From positions 47,333-61,780 of the forward strand of contig MU070506.1 in assembly GCA_002284615.2 (NCBI GenBank): DNA of 14,448 nt, in the 5' to 3' direction. The position numbers and the translations under genes are program-made. This document shows, piece after piece, positions 1 through 8,864 of the stretch. How positions within the stretch are numbered: the stretch's first letter is position 1; every line of letters begins with the position of its first letter. The notes beneath the pieces were generated by a model, which saw nothing but the letters and a program-made list of their open reading frames with translations, did not search any database and had not been told where the DNA came from. Source of the DNA: Dunaliella salina. Its lineage: Eukaryota; Chlorophyta; Chlorophyceae; Chlamydomonadales; Dunaliellaceae.

Positions 1-43
<43 letters not shown>
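1..43. repeat. (CA)n microsatellite, runs off the left edge
   Basis: An uninterrupted CA dinucleotide run starts at the first base and ends where it becomes ACTCATTAA. Its full length is unknown because it is cut by the window edge. It lies just upstream of the first retroelement copy. Whether it is part of a neighbouring element's tail cannot be told from here. Confidence 0.97.
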
Positions 44-45
<2 letters not shown>

Positions 46-463
46 ATTAATATGTTTCCACAAATAAAATAGCTCGAGGGTTTGAGATGGGTGCCAACTA
101 GTGGTCCAATCTGAATACGTCTTTTCCTCACCCTTCCTACTCAAGTCACAGAGTCTGCGGGTGCAAACTCCAGTAGTGCAGAAACATTTTGGGATCATAA
201 AGATTGGTCATGCTCATCTCCAGGGCATACATGCCATCCACACTGTCTTTAAACATGATTTTCAAATTCAAGCCATACTGGACTGGCATGCTTCGCACGA
301 GAGGGGAGGATGCACCACCAACCTTACATCACCTGTACATTCACAATCGCAATACAAGATTGAATGGTACTTGAAATTGGGCACCGCCCATGTTACATGA
401 AAAGGCCTCAACGCTGCCCACATTGAGCAGCTTTTTAGGAGCGAAGTCGTAGAAAATGATACC

Positions 464-670
464 TGCCCAATCTGCTGGTCCCTACTAGCATGAAAAATAC
501 ATATGAAGAGCAAAATTTTAGTAACATGCCTCAACGTGACGCATGCCTCTGCACGTATCATTGGAAAGGCCTGCTCCAACACAATCTCTGCACCCCATTA
601 AAACACCTCCAGGCAGAACAAACTTCCACTTGGGATTGCCCTTCGTGTGCCAACCTTACAAGTTCCTAAA
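464..670 (+). pseudogene. PHD-finger-like Cys/His cluster in copy 1
   Basis: One frame gives CPIC at 464. After a frameshift, the frame starting at 526 gives ACLCTYHWKG, QHNLC and finally WDCPSCANL before a stop. The spacing of Cys pairs with His-rich middle ligands and a Trp just before the last CxxC recalls PHD/RING-type zinc fingers, which some retroelement proteins carry. The first CxxC and the remaining ligands are in different frames, so at best it is a broken domain. The family assignment is inference from ligand order only. Confidence 0.4.
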
Positions 671-699
671 ATAGAAAAAGGACCATTACAATTGAAGAA

Positions 700-2055
700 G
701 CAGAAGTGATTATCACTTGGTGCCCAACTTGGGAAGCAGCTTATATGCTCCTTGCAAATCTGGTTTTCAAAGAGCACGTCCAAAGCCTTGAAGAATTTTA
801 TACAGAAGACATGCCATCTCCACACCCGCACTCACTGGCTGCTGACATCAATACAGACGATCTCACTTGTCAAGGTCACAAGGGTTCCGCAGAGCACTTT
901 GGGAGACATCGGCTCACGACCCAGGGCCGCCCAATCTGCAACGAGGCATACTTTGACCCAGAAACTACAAACCTGAGCAGACATACTGCCACAGACAGAC
1001 ATGAGACCTGGTTACAAAAAGTGGACCTCATGGTATCAGGATCCAACAGAGACAATTTTTGGACGGCCAAAAACTTCTCTTGCAGTTACCACTCAAGCTG
1101 CATGCATTTACGACACCCAAGGGAAGTGTGCGGGCATTGTCACCCCTGAACGCCTACAAATCCTGCTTCTAACATACAGTACGACCAAACAAACTGGCCT
1201 CCTCACCTCCACACAGCCTCCTTTGCAAAATAAAGCTCCAGAAAATATGCCTCTTACGCTGGTACACATCTTAATTTGGATGAAGGCAATCAGGAACAAT
1301 AGTCCGGCTCTTTGCACACACCAGCACATACCACTAGAGCCCTCGCGCGCTGTGCGCTGGTTATCCAGGAAAAGCTTGCGAGCCCCAGTGACTTGACACC
1401 CACTTCAAGGAACATTGGAGCCCCTATGCTCGAGACAGGGTTTTTGGAGCCAACGCTGTTGTGTTTGGAACCAAATCCACAGGCTTTTTCTTGTGCCGCC
1501 CAGCCTTTGGTGGTGAATTCATATTTTGGCAAGTCATGCATGCCCTACAATTGCAAACACTACTAAACCGAATGCTGCTTTCATGCTCCTCCCAAGCCAG
1601 ATGTGATGGACCAAAAAAGGATACATGAGTTGGCTCACATGCTGCCCTGACCATCCCAAAGTCCTTGCCCCCTTCTCAAATCCCCCTCAGAAAGTTTGGC
1701 ATCCAGCCTCCCCAAGCCTACCTTCTTCCTCTGGCTCCTGGAAAAAAAATCCGAGACACATGCAGCTTATAGCCTTCTGGGACAATGAAGGAAAGCAGAG
1801 TTTCTTGCAGGACTGCCCAGAATGGCTTGAGGGCTTAAAAGATGAAATTCTTGAAGGAATCTGGCTACACAAAAGCAGTCAACAGCTTGCAGAGAAACAG
1901 AGCATCCTTCTCTTGCAAAGCACATGGAGGAAAAGATTTGCACTTCTGCAACGATGCAGCCTATTTGAAGCCTGTATCCAACGGAAGATTATCAGATCTG
2001 ACATACAATCATACATACAATCCCTCCAGCCAAATATCCCAGGCTGGCAACATCT
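700..2055 (+). pseudogene. Unassigned middle part of copy 1 protein
   Basis: This stretch links the Cys/His cluster to RNase H. Open pieces include TTQAACIYDTQGKCAGIV (around 1115), FGANAVVFGTKSTGF (frame starting at 1443), FMLLPSQ (about 1580), GYMSWLTCCPDHPKVLA (about 1617-1670), LIAFWDNEGKQSF (about 1766-1806) and STWRKRFALL (about 1919-1950). The last part is shared with copy 2, which shows that it belongs to the element. The hydrophobic strand followed by LLPS, and then a later strand before W-D-N-E, might be a Rossmann-like methyltransferase core. This is a weak guess and I do not assign a function. No reverse transcriptase palm motif is present. Confidence 0.5.
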
Positions 2056-2059
2056 AACA

Positions 2060-2454
2060 TTTACAGATGGCAGTAATATAACCTACGATAACAGGAATCT
2101 GCAGCAGGCAGGAGCATCCTTCCAGAATACATCAACGCCTCTAAAGCTATCACTCATACAATGGATCCAAATGGCCATGGACCCATTAATACAATTAATA
2201 GAGCAGAGCATTCTGCAATTTTTATTTTTCTCCAGCAAGGGCACACTTCAAATGTAACTGACAGCTCTTCAGCACTGAATCAGATTAGAAACTTAATCCT
2301 CAAACCATTGATATGTCCAACCACTTACATGCTCCGCTACTCAACAAAAACACATCTTGAATTCGTTTATCAGAGGACCATATACATGCACTCCCACATG
2401 AAATCAAGCAGTGGCACCCATCGTAATGAAGGCACAGATGCTCTGGCACTTTAG
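2060..2454 (+). pseudogene. RNase H domain remnant, copy 1
   Basis: RNase H removes the RNA strand of RNA:DNA hybrids during retrotransposition. All four acidic residues of the DEDD site are still recognisable: FTDGS (frame from 2060), INRAEHSAI, VTDSSSALNQI, and RNEGTDALAL just before a stop at 2452. The first is in one frame and the other three in another, so one frameshift lies between about 2100 and 2160. The same motifs recur in copies 3 and 4. The usual lysine-histidine segment before the last Asp has decayed to KSSSGTH. Confidence 0.75.
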
Positions 2455-2889
2455 GCTGAAGTTTAGGCAGCAGAAGTGCCTGATGAAGCTGATGTCACTC
2501 AACCACGCAGAAAAGTCCTTCTTTCTCTCAACCACTCAACCATGCAGAAAAACCTTTCTTTCTTTACTGCCAAGTAGTATTGGCTTGCTGCACCAGTCGC
2601 AACACCCAGTTCTCATATAGGATACTGGCCGCATTCAAACCCAAAAAACAAACTGAAACAAATCATGCATGAAAAGCAAAAATTGGGGACAACAAACCTT
2701 AGCACTTACACCCACAATAATTGGCAAAACCTGCGGAGGATGTCTGATAACCATCCCACTGCTAACTCTGAAATCAGTAATGCTTTCTGGCATTTGAAAG
2801 CTGTGAAAGAGCAGATCAATGTCATCAAATATCGAAATGTTCACCCTTGAAAATTGCAAGCATCGTAGATTTTTCAATAACCACCCGTT

Positions 2890-2940
2890 TGCCCTCTGTG
2901 TGGTGCACCAGGTAGCACCTCACGTGCACTCCTCCAATGC
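2890..2940 (+). pseudogene. CCHC zinc knuckle, copy 1, histidine lost
   Basis: The translation reads CPLCGAPGSTSRALLQC. The spacing C-x2-C-x7-X-x4-C matches the CCHC motif that precedes the restriction-like endonuclease in R2-type LINEs, but the His ligand is Arg here (CGT). The equivalent motif in copy 2 has His at that place, so this is a decay mutation. Confidence 0.65.
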
Positions 2941-3150
2941 ACACACCTACAGATAAATATGAAAGGACATAAATCGGCACCATCAAGCACTCAATTTTTT
3001 GTGGTGAAGCAACCAGCAAAAAGGAGATTTGGACCCTACATCGTATCTATGGATGCATGCAACACAGAAAGGCTATATTCCCTAGATCGGCGTGGTAGAG
3101 GGACTGCTTGCGGAGGCTGTAAGTTAGGATGATGAGCTGGGAATGAAGGG

Positions 3151-3196
3151 CTGGGCTGTGCTGGGGCTGGGTCTGGGGCTGGGTCTGGGGCTGGGC
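3151..3196 (+). repeat. G-rich short tandem repeat (GGGGCTGGGTCT units)
   Basis: Runs of three or four G separated by CT or TCT repeat with a period of 12 bases. The tract is absent from the corresponding place in copy 2, so it was inserted or expanded in copy 1. The spacing of the G runs would allow a G-quadruplex on the plus strand. Confidence 0.75.
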
Positions 3197-3629
3197 TGAG
3201 GCTGGAGATGGAAATCCAAATTGTGTCTAAGAAATATTTCACCTTGGCTGCTCCCACCTGACAGCCACCAAATTCACAACTCAGTCGCCCTGACGGCATT
3301 ACAGTTTTGCCCCTTGAAGACAGAGACTCCACATATGACTACAGAATATGGAATCCCAGAAACGAAGATAGCGAAAATTTTGCTCTGACACCAAACCCGA
3401 GCAAACCGTCCTCACTGCACTAAATCAACACAAGCACACCATTAAAAGCCTACGCACAAAAAATCTTTGGGGCATACACTGCAATAACAGAGTCACACTA
3501 CAAACCATACTCATCGCCAATGAGTCATTGGAGTTGCCAAAACTATTTACAACATACTATACGCGTGTAGCGTAGCACGCAATTGATCCCCTCTGCAAAC
3601 TTGGCCTGAAAAGTGAAAGTCTACGCAGG

Positions 3630-5005
3630 CACTAACCAGCGTGCATTAAGGAAAGACCCAACAGTTAGCACTGGCACTAACAGTGAGCCCCACCAACGAA
3701 GGCTAGCTAAGAGCAGCCCAGCTAATGTGGTTCCGGCAAGTCGTCGGCCAGCCATCCTGCTGCGCGCCTTGCTGTCCTGTACGCAGCCCTCCCTGTAGCC
3801 CCCTCCCCCAAACCCCCATTGCTTATGTTACTGAATTGGATGGCATTCTTAGTGTTGTGAATTCTTGTTGGGAACTTCGCAGCGTGATAGTGGAGCTCCT
3901 TGGCAGTTTTGTGAGCTTTGTCTTTGGTAAGGTCACGTTAGAAAAGATCAATAATGTAGGTATTGAAGATAGTTCCAGCAACTCCAGTTAGTATGGTATG
4001 TAGTGTGACCCTGTTATTGCGGTGTGTGCTCCGAAGAGTTTTTGTACTTTCAATGGTGTGTTTGTGCTGATTTTGTGCAGTGTGGAGAGTTTGTTCAGGT
4101 TTGGTGTCAGAACAAAATCTGAGCTCAATGAGGTGGATATCTCTGTCTCTGGGATTCATATTCTGCGGGGGATGTGTGGAGTCTCTGCCTTCAAGGGGCA
4201 AAACTATAATGCCATCAGGGCGTCTGAGCTGTGTATTTGGTGGTTGTCTGGATGGAAATTTTCAGGGAGCGTAGCCTCTCTGTATTACATGCATCTATAG
4301 AGACGATGTAAGATCCAAAGTCTCCTTTGCTTATTGCTTCACCACAGATGCTGAGTGCTTGATGGTGGCGATTGATATTCATCCTGTTTATCTGTGGGTG
4401 AGTGCATCTGAGTAGGGTATGGGAGGTGCTATCAGGTGTACCACAAAGAGGGCAAGGAAAGGGCCCAAGGTGGCCACTGAAGCGTCTGGCATGTTTGCCA
4501 TCGTAAAGGGTGCCCGTTCAATACTTGAGGACATTGGTTTGTTCTCTGAGGGTCACAGCTTTCATGTGCCAGAAAGCATTGATAATTTTTGGATTGGCAG
4601 TGGGGCGAGCATTGGACATTCTGAGCAGGCCCTGCCAATTTTGGTAGCTACATGTGCTGAGGTTTGCTGTTCCCCATTTGTGTTCTTCATGCGTTACTTG
4701 CTTCAGTTTGTCCTGGAGATTTGAAAGGGGCAAGTGTTCTGTGTGAGAGCAATGTGTTGTGACAGATGCAGCAAGCCTAGAGCGGGTGTAGCGGACTTTG
4801 AAGAGGTTTTGTGTGTCATGATGCAGAAGTGCAAATCTTTTCCTCCATGTGCTAGCACAGGTGCTTTAAAACATAGGGACCTCTTTTGATTTCCTGCACT
4901 CTGTTGACTGCTTCTGTGGTACCAGTTCCCTACGTGAATCCCTCGTTGTTCTACAATCCTCGAGCCATTTTGGGTTACTATGGAAGAGACTTTGCTTTCT
5001 CTCAC
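3630..5005 (-). mobile_element. Retroelement copy 2, minus strand, RNase H deleted
   Basis: Read on the minus strand from about 5005 down, this copy shows PKWLED, then STWRKRFALLHH (near 4830), then LAASVTTHCSHTEHLP, NLQDKLKQ and KWGTANLSTCSYQNW (4733-4630). After these come an intact CCHC knuckle CPLCGTPDSTSHTLLRC (4454-4404), RRPDGIIVLP (about 4225), HLIELRFCSDT (about 4120), VTLHTILTGVAGTIFN (about 3985) and LTKDKAHKTAKEL. It is the closest relative of copy 1 but lacks the whole RNase H domain: the joint falls between RYTRSR and LAASV (near 4780). It keeps long open stretches in its last third, with one TAA after IIDLF. The 3' end is approximate, at about 3630, where it abuts copy 1. Confidence 0.8.
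4404..4454 (-). pseudogene. CCHC zinc knuckle, copy 2, all ligands present
   Basis: CPLCGTPDSTSHTLLRC gives exactly C-x2-C-x7-H-x4-C. In established LINE families with an RLE domain this motif lies just upstream of the endonuclease and helps bind the target. Here it is followed by the RPDGI and ELRFC blocks in the same order. Confidence 0.7.
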
Positions 5006-5028
5006 ACACACACCGGAGAGAAATCCCC

Positions 5029-5460
5029 TACACTGACGGCAGTGTTATTAAACACACAGATGACGACTCCCCACCACTTTCTGGCTCAGGTGTTTACAAA
5101 CCGGGAAGGGACACAGCTCCACCCTCCCAACACCTGCAACTGTACGTACAGTTATGTATACATAAAACCCAATGGCCATGGGCCCACCAATACCATCACC
5201 AGAGCAGAACTTGTGGGTATCCTTGTGGCACTCCAAACTCAAGTTGCTACTGATAGTGCATCCTGCCTGTCCCAAATTTCTAAGCAAACCCTGAATCCGA
5301 TGCGCATGAGGTATCACCTACACTCAAAGCTCATTCATGCAATATCGACCACATTCGAACACTCCCCTCACCCTGTTCATTTCTACAAAGTCAAAGCCCT
5401 CTCTGGCATTGTAGGAAATGAGGGGGCTGATGCTTGCGCTCGCACCGCAGCCCTCTCAGA
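5029..5460 (+). pseudogene. RNase H domain remnant, copy 3
   Basis: All four acidic positions are visible: YTDGSVI (frame from 5029), then in the next frame ITRAELVGIL, ATDSASCL and GIVGNEGADACA. FYKVKALSG precedes the last Asp. One frameshift lies between about 5110 and 5165. The frame from 5165 to 5605 is open to its stop. The domain follows immediately after the truncated 5' end of this copy. Confidence 0.78.
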
Positions 5461-5813
5461 CACCATAGACATTGCATTTCCAGTTGCCAGGAACCCATTC
5501 CACAATTTTTACTGGCTTTCATTGATGACGTCTTTCTCACGAGATGATGGAACACACCGCCCCAACGCTTTCCCGATTCCCGGCACTACCTCACTAAACT
5601 GAACGACAAACTTAAAGCACACATGCACAAGAAACGCAAGCTTGACTCTACTGACACCTCTGGCTACCAATACCAGAGATGGCAGAAACTTAATGATGCC
5701 ATACCACCAACCACCATTGCAAACACTGAATCTCGCAACCCAACCTCTTGCAAACAAAGAGAAGCAATTCCTTCTGGAAAAATCCAGGGATTACCCTTAA
5801 ACAACAAATAAAT

Positions 5814-6350
5814 ATAATGAAGTAGCGTACAGATACACTGTACAATCAGAATCCTGCCTTCAAATTCAACCTTTCCAGTTATGGAAGATGCCCACTATGT
5901 GATGAAATGGACCACATTGACCACATACTCCTCAGGTGTACAACCTCAACAATGAACGGGATGCACACCAACAGACTTGATGCAGCCCTAAGTCTTTGTG
6001 TAAAAACCCTCAGTAAAGGCCAGTATGGCTCATCCCTTATTGGTATGGATGGCTGCAGTAACGATTGACTCCTGGATCAGGGCATACAAGTCCCTGGAAA
6101 CATGTCAAGAGCTATTCCAGACTGGGTTTTCCCTGATGGTACTGGCTCCCCTGCCTGGAACCAAACCCGCCCTGATGCCATCTTTGTGCGCCCTCTTCCA
6201 GGCAGGCAAACTCACCTTGATCCTTCCGAGATCCCTCCTCAAGACAGGGACATACATCTTGTTGGACCAAAATTCTGTCCTGACACAAACCCCTTCATCA
6301 CTCTTGACCGTGCTGTGTCCCAACATTCCCACACCATAACCAGACTTTAA
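5814..6350 (+). pseudogene. CCHC knuckle plus RPD...K restriction-like endonuclease block, copy 3
   Basis: One frame carries TDTLYNQNPAFKFNLSSYG, then CPLCDEMDHIDHILLRC (C-x2-C-x7-H-x4-C), then IPDWVFPDGTG, TRPDAIFVRPLPG and RDIHLVGPKFCPDT, ending at a stop after TITRL. Stops interrupt it at 5823 and at about 6066 (SND-stop-LL, probably CGA to TGA). PD...E-x-K is the signature of restriction-like nucleases. Here the expected Glu is Gly (LVGPKF), while copy 2 has the Glu but Arg for Lys (LIELRF). The nuclease assignment rests on the motif plus the preceding CCHC and is inference. Confidence 0.55.
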
Positions 6351-6839
6351 ACCCGCAGCTCCAGAAATCTAAACAGGAATAACAAAGTGACTTTACACAT
6401 CATCCTAATTGGTGTGGCCGGTACCATTTACAATGAGTTTACAAATGCACCTCTTATAAGTCTGGGCCTGACCAAACAAAAAGCCAAATCACTAGCAGCC
6501 AAGCTTAGGGACCATGCCATCCAAAGATAAACCACTATCAAAAACACACGACACACTCTTTTCTTTCAAGGGGCTCCTGGGAGGGGGGTTGCTGGGCGTA
6601 CGGCGGCGGAGGACGGGAGGACAAGAGTCCGGGCATCAAGAGGCATGGCGAGCAGCAACCCTCCAGATCCCCACTAGTTCTGTTTCTGGCTCTCTCCTGG
6701 GCAAGCTGTGTCTAGTGTAGGCTTTGAGGGCCTTCTGATGAGGCCACTAATTCCTTGCTAGCTTGTTAGCTTGTTAGTTAGTGGACCTTCCCTTCATGCA
6801 CGCGGCCTCTGGCTTGCGTAGCCTACTGAGACTTTTCTT

Positions 6840-7290
6840 TTTCTCCTTTTTGCAGCAAGCCAATAGAGGTGGAAGAATGGAGTTTCTGCCTGGTCGAGTG
6901 AGGTGTTAGCTTGATCAGGCGAGAAAGCTGCTTGATAAGCAAGGGCACCTGCGCCTTCATTACCAAGGATGCCACTGTGTGATTTTACTTTGTAGAAGAG
7001 AACAGGGCCTTCTGAAGCATTAATGCAGGCAACGATCTCTTTGAGCAGTGGCGTATGTAAGTGCATGGACAAATCCATGGGCTAAAAAAAAAATCTGGTT
7101 TCTAATCTGATTCAGTGCTGAAGAATTATCAGCCGCAATTGAAGTATGCCCTTGCCGTAGAGCTACCAAAATTGCAGCAAGCTCTGCTCTGTTAATAGTG
7201 TAAGTGGGACCATGGCCCTCACTATCATGCTGCCAAGCCCAAAAAAAATCAACCTTGAACATGCCATCCAGGAGGCAACTCAAGCAATGT
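6840..7290 (-). mobile_element. Retroelement copy 4, minus strand, RNase H fragment only
   Basis: Minus-strand frames give HGPTYTINRAELAAIL, AADNSSALNQIRNQI, then after a run of ten A/T bases (7084-7093) a second frame with HLHTPLLKEIVACI, VLFYKVKSHSGILGNEGAG and FFHLYWLAAK. These match the RNase H domain and the YWLA segment of copies 1 and 3. The last catalytic Asp has become Gly (GNEGAG), and the homopolymer run marks the frameshift. The fragment lacks everything after YWLA and everything before about 7290. Its end at about 6840 is near, but not joined to, the 3' end of copy 3. Confidence 0.75.
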
Positions 7291-7739
7291 TTGGTGTGTG
7301 TATGTGTGGGACGGAGGAGCTTTCAATGATTGGGTTGGCCGCTTGCGGGAGAACGAGGTGTGCAGCTGGACGGATGGCCGACAAACAGCCAGACCCACAG
7401 TGGCCTGGGTGCTCACGCCTTGCATCCGGTGGTGGAACTGTCAGGCGCTGGTTGTGTCCAGCGTAGAAAAAATAGCTACATAGGCAGAGAAACCCTCCAT
7501 ACATCAATGAAGGAAAAGGAGTCGGACTGAGTCATTGATGCACAGACCGTATTGCCCCCCCACCACGATGTTCAGACCGACTGAAACTTCTACACTCGTG
7601 CAAAAGTAAAGTGGATTGGTTACAGGCACTTTATGCTTCAGATAAGCTGCCCAAGTTGGCACATACAGCTCCGTATCACTATTCTATCCTATCCGATGTG
7701 TTTATGGGTTGAAACCTTTCCCTGTCCTCCTGGGTAGGC
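7291..7739. other. No gene recognised; relatively G/C-rich filler between copies 4 and 5
   Basis: Short open frames exist on both strands (for example 7280-7507 minus and 7212-7466 plus), but none shows a domain, motif or homologous partner elsewhere in the window. A run of seven C lies near 7554. It may be decayed transposon DNA. Confidence 0.4.
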
Positions 7740-8165
7740 GGATATAGCGATGTAACCTTACCCTGCCTTCCCTATTCTCCTGGGTGTTAGAACTGTTTAT
7801 ACTGAGCGTACCCGGAAACAATTCAAACAACTAGGACTAGATCACTAACGGGCCACTGAGCTTGCTCAACAACTTCACAGCTTCATGCTCATTCTGTTCA
7901 ATATGCCTACAAGCTTGTCTCCACGCACTGTGCTATTGAAAGCAAGAGTACTATATAGTACTATCTATGTACTTTATATAGATACCCACAGCCAGGTGCT
8001 TCTAGTAACCCTCCAGGTCCCCACTAGCCTGTCCTGCCTTAAACCTCATGGTGGAGGGGACTCACCACTCTTTGTGAGCCAATGTGTGTCCTTTTCCTTG
8101 TTAATGTAGGGAGAGTTTCTCTGCCCACACAGTTTCTTTTTTTCTCTGAAATCATTTTGGCAACT
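7740..8165 (+). mobile_element. Retroelement copy 5, 3'-terminal fragment
   Basis: The plus strand gives ILLGVRTVYTERTRKQFKQ and LGLDH-stop-RATELAQQL, then after a frame change HAHSVQYAYKLVSTHCAIE and finally GASSNPPGPH followed by a stop near 8025. This is the C-terminal tail of the same family (compare copy 3: ILIGVAGTIYN, LTKQKAKSLAAKL, SSNPPDPH). About 130 bases of 3' untranslated sequence with a T-rich end follow and match copy 6. It is 5'-truncated, as is typical of non-LTR insertions. Confidence 0.7.
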
Positions 8166-8260
8166 CCAATGAAAATAGTTCGTGAAGTAATTGCACAGCA
8201 AAATGTAATTCAAGCCTTGAAACTCATTCTCACATGCTTACTCCAGAACCTGAGATACCA

Positions 8261-8836
8261 TAGGTGTGGGATTACTTCGTAAAATAATTAATTATTTGGC
8301 CCAAGCACAAAAACTTACGAAATGAAAGAAATAATGCTGGCCTTCAAATACGAAGTGTTACGAAATGAAAACGAAGTGCAAATTAATGAATATCCCCGGG
8401 AGTGGTAGGATTTGGGAAGACGGCGTAGAAGCAGCAGAAGATGGGCAGAAAGAGATGGCAACTTCTGACGATGCCTCTTTGGCCCAGCCTGCCGCAAACG
8501 TGAGCCATGCAAGTGAAAGACAAGAGCAAGCCCATGCCAGTGATGAGGGCCGCACGACTGGTTGAACATGAGCCACACACAGGACATCTGCACCATGGTT
8601 GACCTGCCCAAGATTGACTAACTGGACCCTTACCAGGCCTGATGCTCTGCCAAGGCCACAGAAATAGGTTAACTGTGCGGAAGCTGGCGTTCCAGCGGCC
8701 TCCCAGCGGCTTTTGCACCACTGGTACTAAATGCCTTTTGCACCACTCGAAAATATGTTGCTGAAATACGAAGTGGTACAAAGTGTTATGAAGTGTAAAA
8801 AAATTAACAACCCTGTACGAAGTAACCCCATACCTA
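8261..8836. mobile_element. Small DNA transposon-like element with 21-bp terminal inverted repeats
   Basis: The left end, TAGGTGTGGGATTACTTCGT plus A (8261-8281), and the right end (8816-8836, read in reverse complement) agree at 19 of 21 positions. If the outer TA is the target duplication, the inverted repeat proper is 17 bp of GGTRTGGGRTTACTTCG; CCA also flanks both sides. Inside, the word ACGAAGT and near variants (ACGAAAT, ATGAAGT, ACAAAGT) recur close to both ends (8318-8375 and 8767-8822), as subterminal transposase-binding repeats often do. No transposase is encoded, so it would be a non-autonomous, MITE-like element of 576 bp. It lies exactly between retroelement copies 5 and 6. Confidence 0.6.
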
Positions 8837-8864
8837 CCATAGTCTTCTATTGCTTTGGGCTGCA

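Larger units (their letters stand above)
100..3620 (+). mobile_element. Retroelement copy 1, longest copy, degraded (PHD-like, RNase H, CCHC, RLE-like)
   Basis: This is a decayed protein-coding retroelement read on the plus strand through several frames. In order it shows an N-terminal block containing EWYLKLG (ends at 400), a Cys/His cluster (464-670), a long unassigned stretch (about 700-2050), an RNase H domain (2060-2454), the tract that follows RNase H in this family (YWLAAPVATPS at 2578, then KQKLGTTNL), a CCHC knuckle (2890-2940), and an RPDGI block (about 3280) leading to the C-terminal segment NNRVTLQTIL near 3480. Identity rests on matching the same blocks in copies 2 and 3 within the window. 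Frames change at about 480-526 and 2100-2160, and many stops are present, so it is a fossil. The boundaries are approximate. No F/Y-x-D-D reverse transcriptase motif was seen. A G-rich tandem repeat is inserted near 3160 relative to copy 2. Confidence 0.8.
5012..6740 (+). mobile_element. Retroelement copy 3, 5'-truncated, best preserved 3' half
   Basis: This copy begins abruptly just before the RNase H motif YTDGS (5029) and runs to the family's 3' end. It shows RNase H (5029-5460), the NPFHNFYWLS segment (about 5492-5520), HKKRKLDSTDTSGYQYQRW (5626-5685), an open frame from 5814 through the CCHC knuckle (5889-5939), TRPDAIFVRP (about 6156-6190), RDIHLVGPKFCPDT, VTLHIILIGVAGTIYN (about 6389-6435), LTKQKAKSLAAKL and a C-terminal SSNPPDPH followed by a stop at 6659. 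It has one frameshift inside RNase H, others around 5590-5810 and 6350, and a few stops. It is a pseudogene. The 3' untranslated part up to about 6740 has a small TTGTTAGC repeat. Confidence 0.82.

Noticed and set aside
2060..2454. RNase H taken as evidence of an endogenous virus or LTR element
   Set aside because: No protease, capsid, integrase or long terminal repeats are seen. The CCHC plus RPD block after RNase H points to a non-LTR type.
3036..3332. 98-codon minus frame with a Pro-Ala-Pro-Asp repeat
   Set aside because: It is the antisense reading of the G-rich tandem repeat inside copy 1.
4886..5602. 238-codon plus-strand open frame as an intact gene
   Set aside because: Its first third is antisense to copy 2 and out of frame with the RNase H motif YTDGS. 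Only the later part is real RNase H, and it is a fossil.
3630..6740. Copies 2 and 3 as one insertion inverted by twin priming
   Set aside because: Both contain the CCHC and C-terminal blocks, so they are two copies and not two halves of one.
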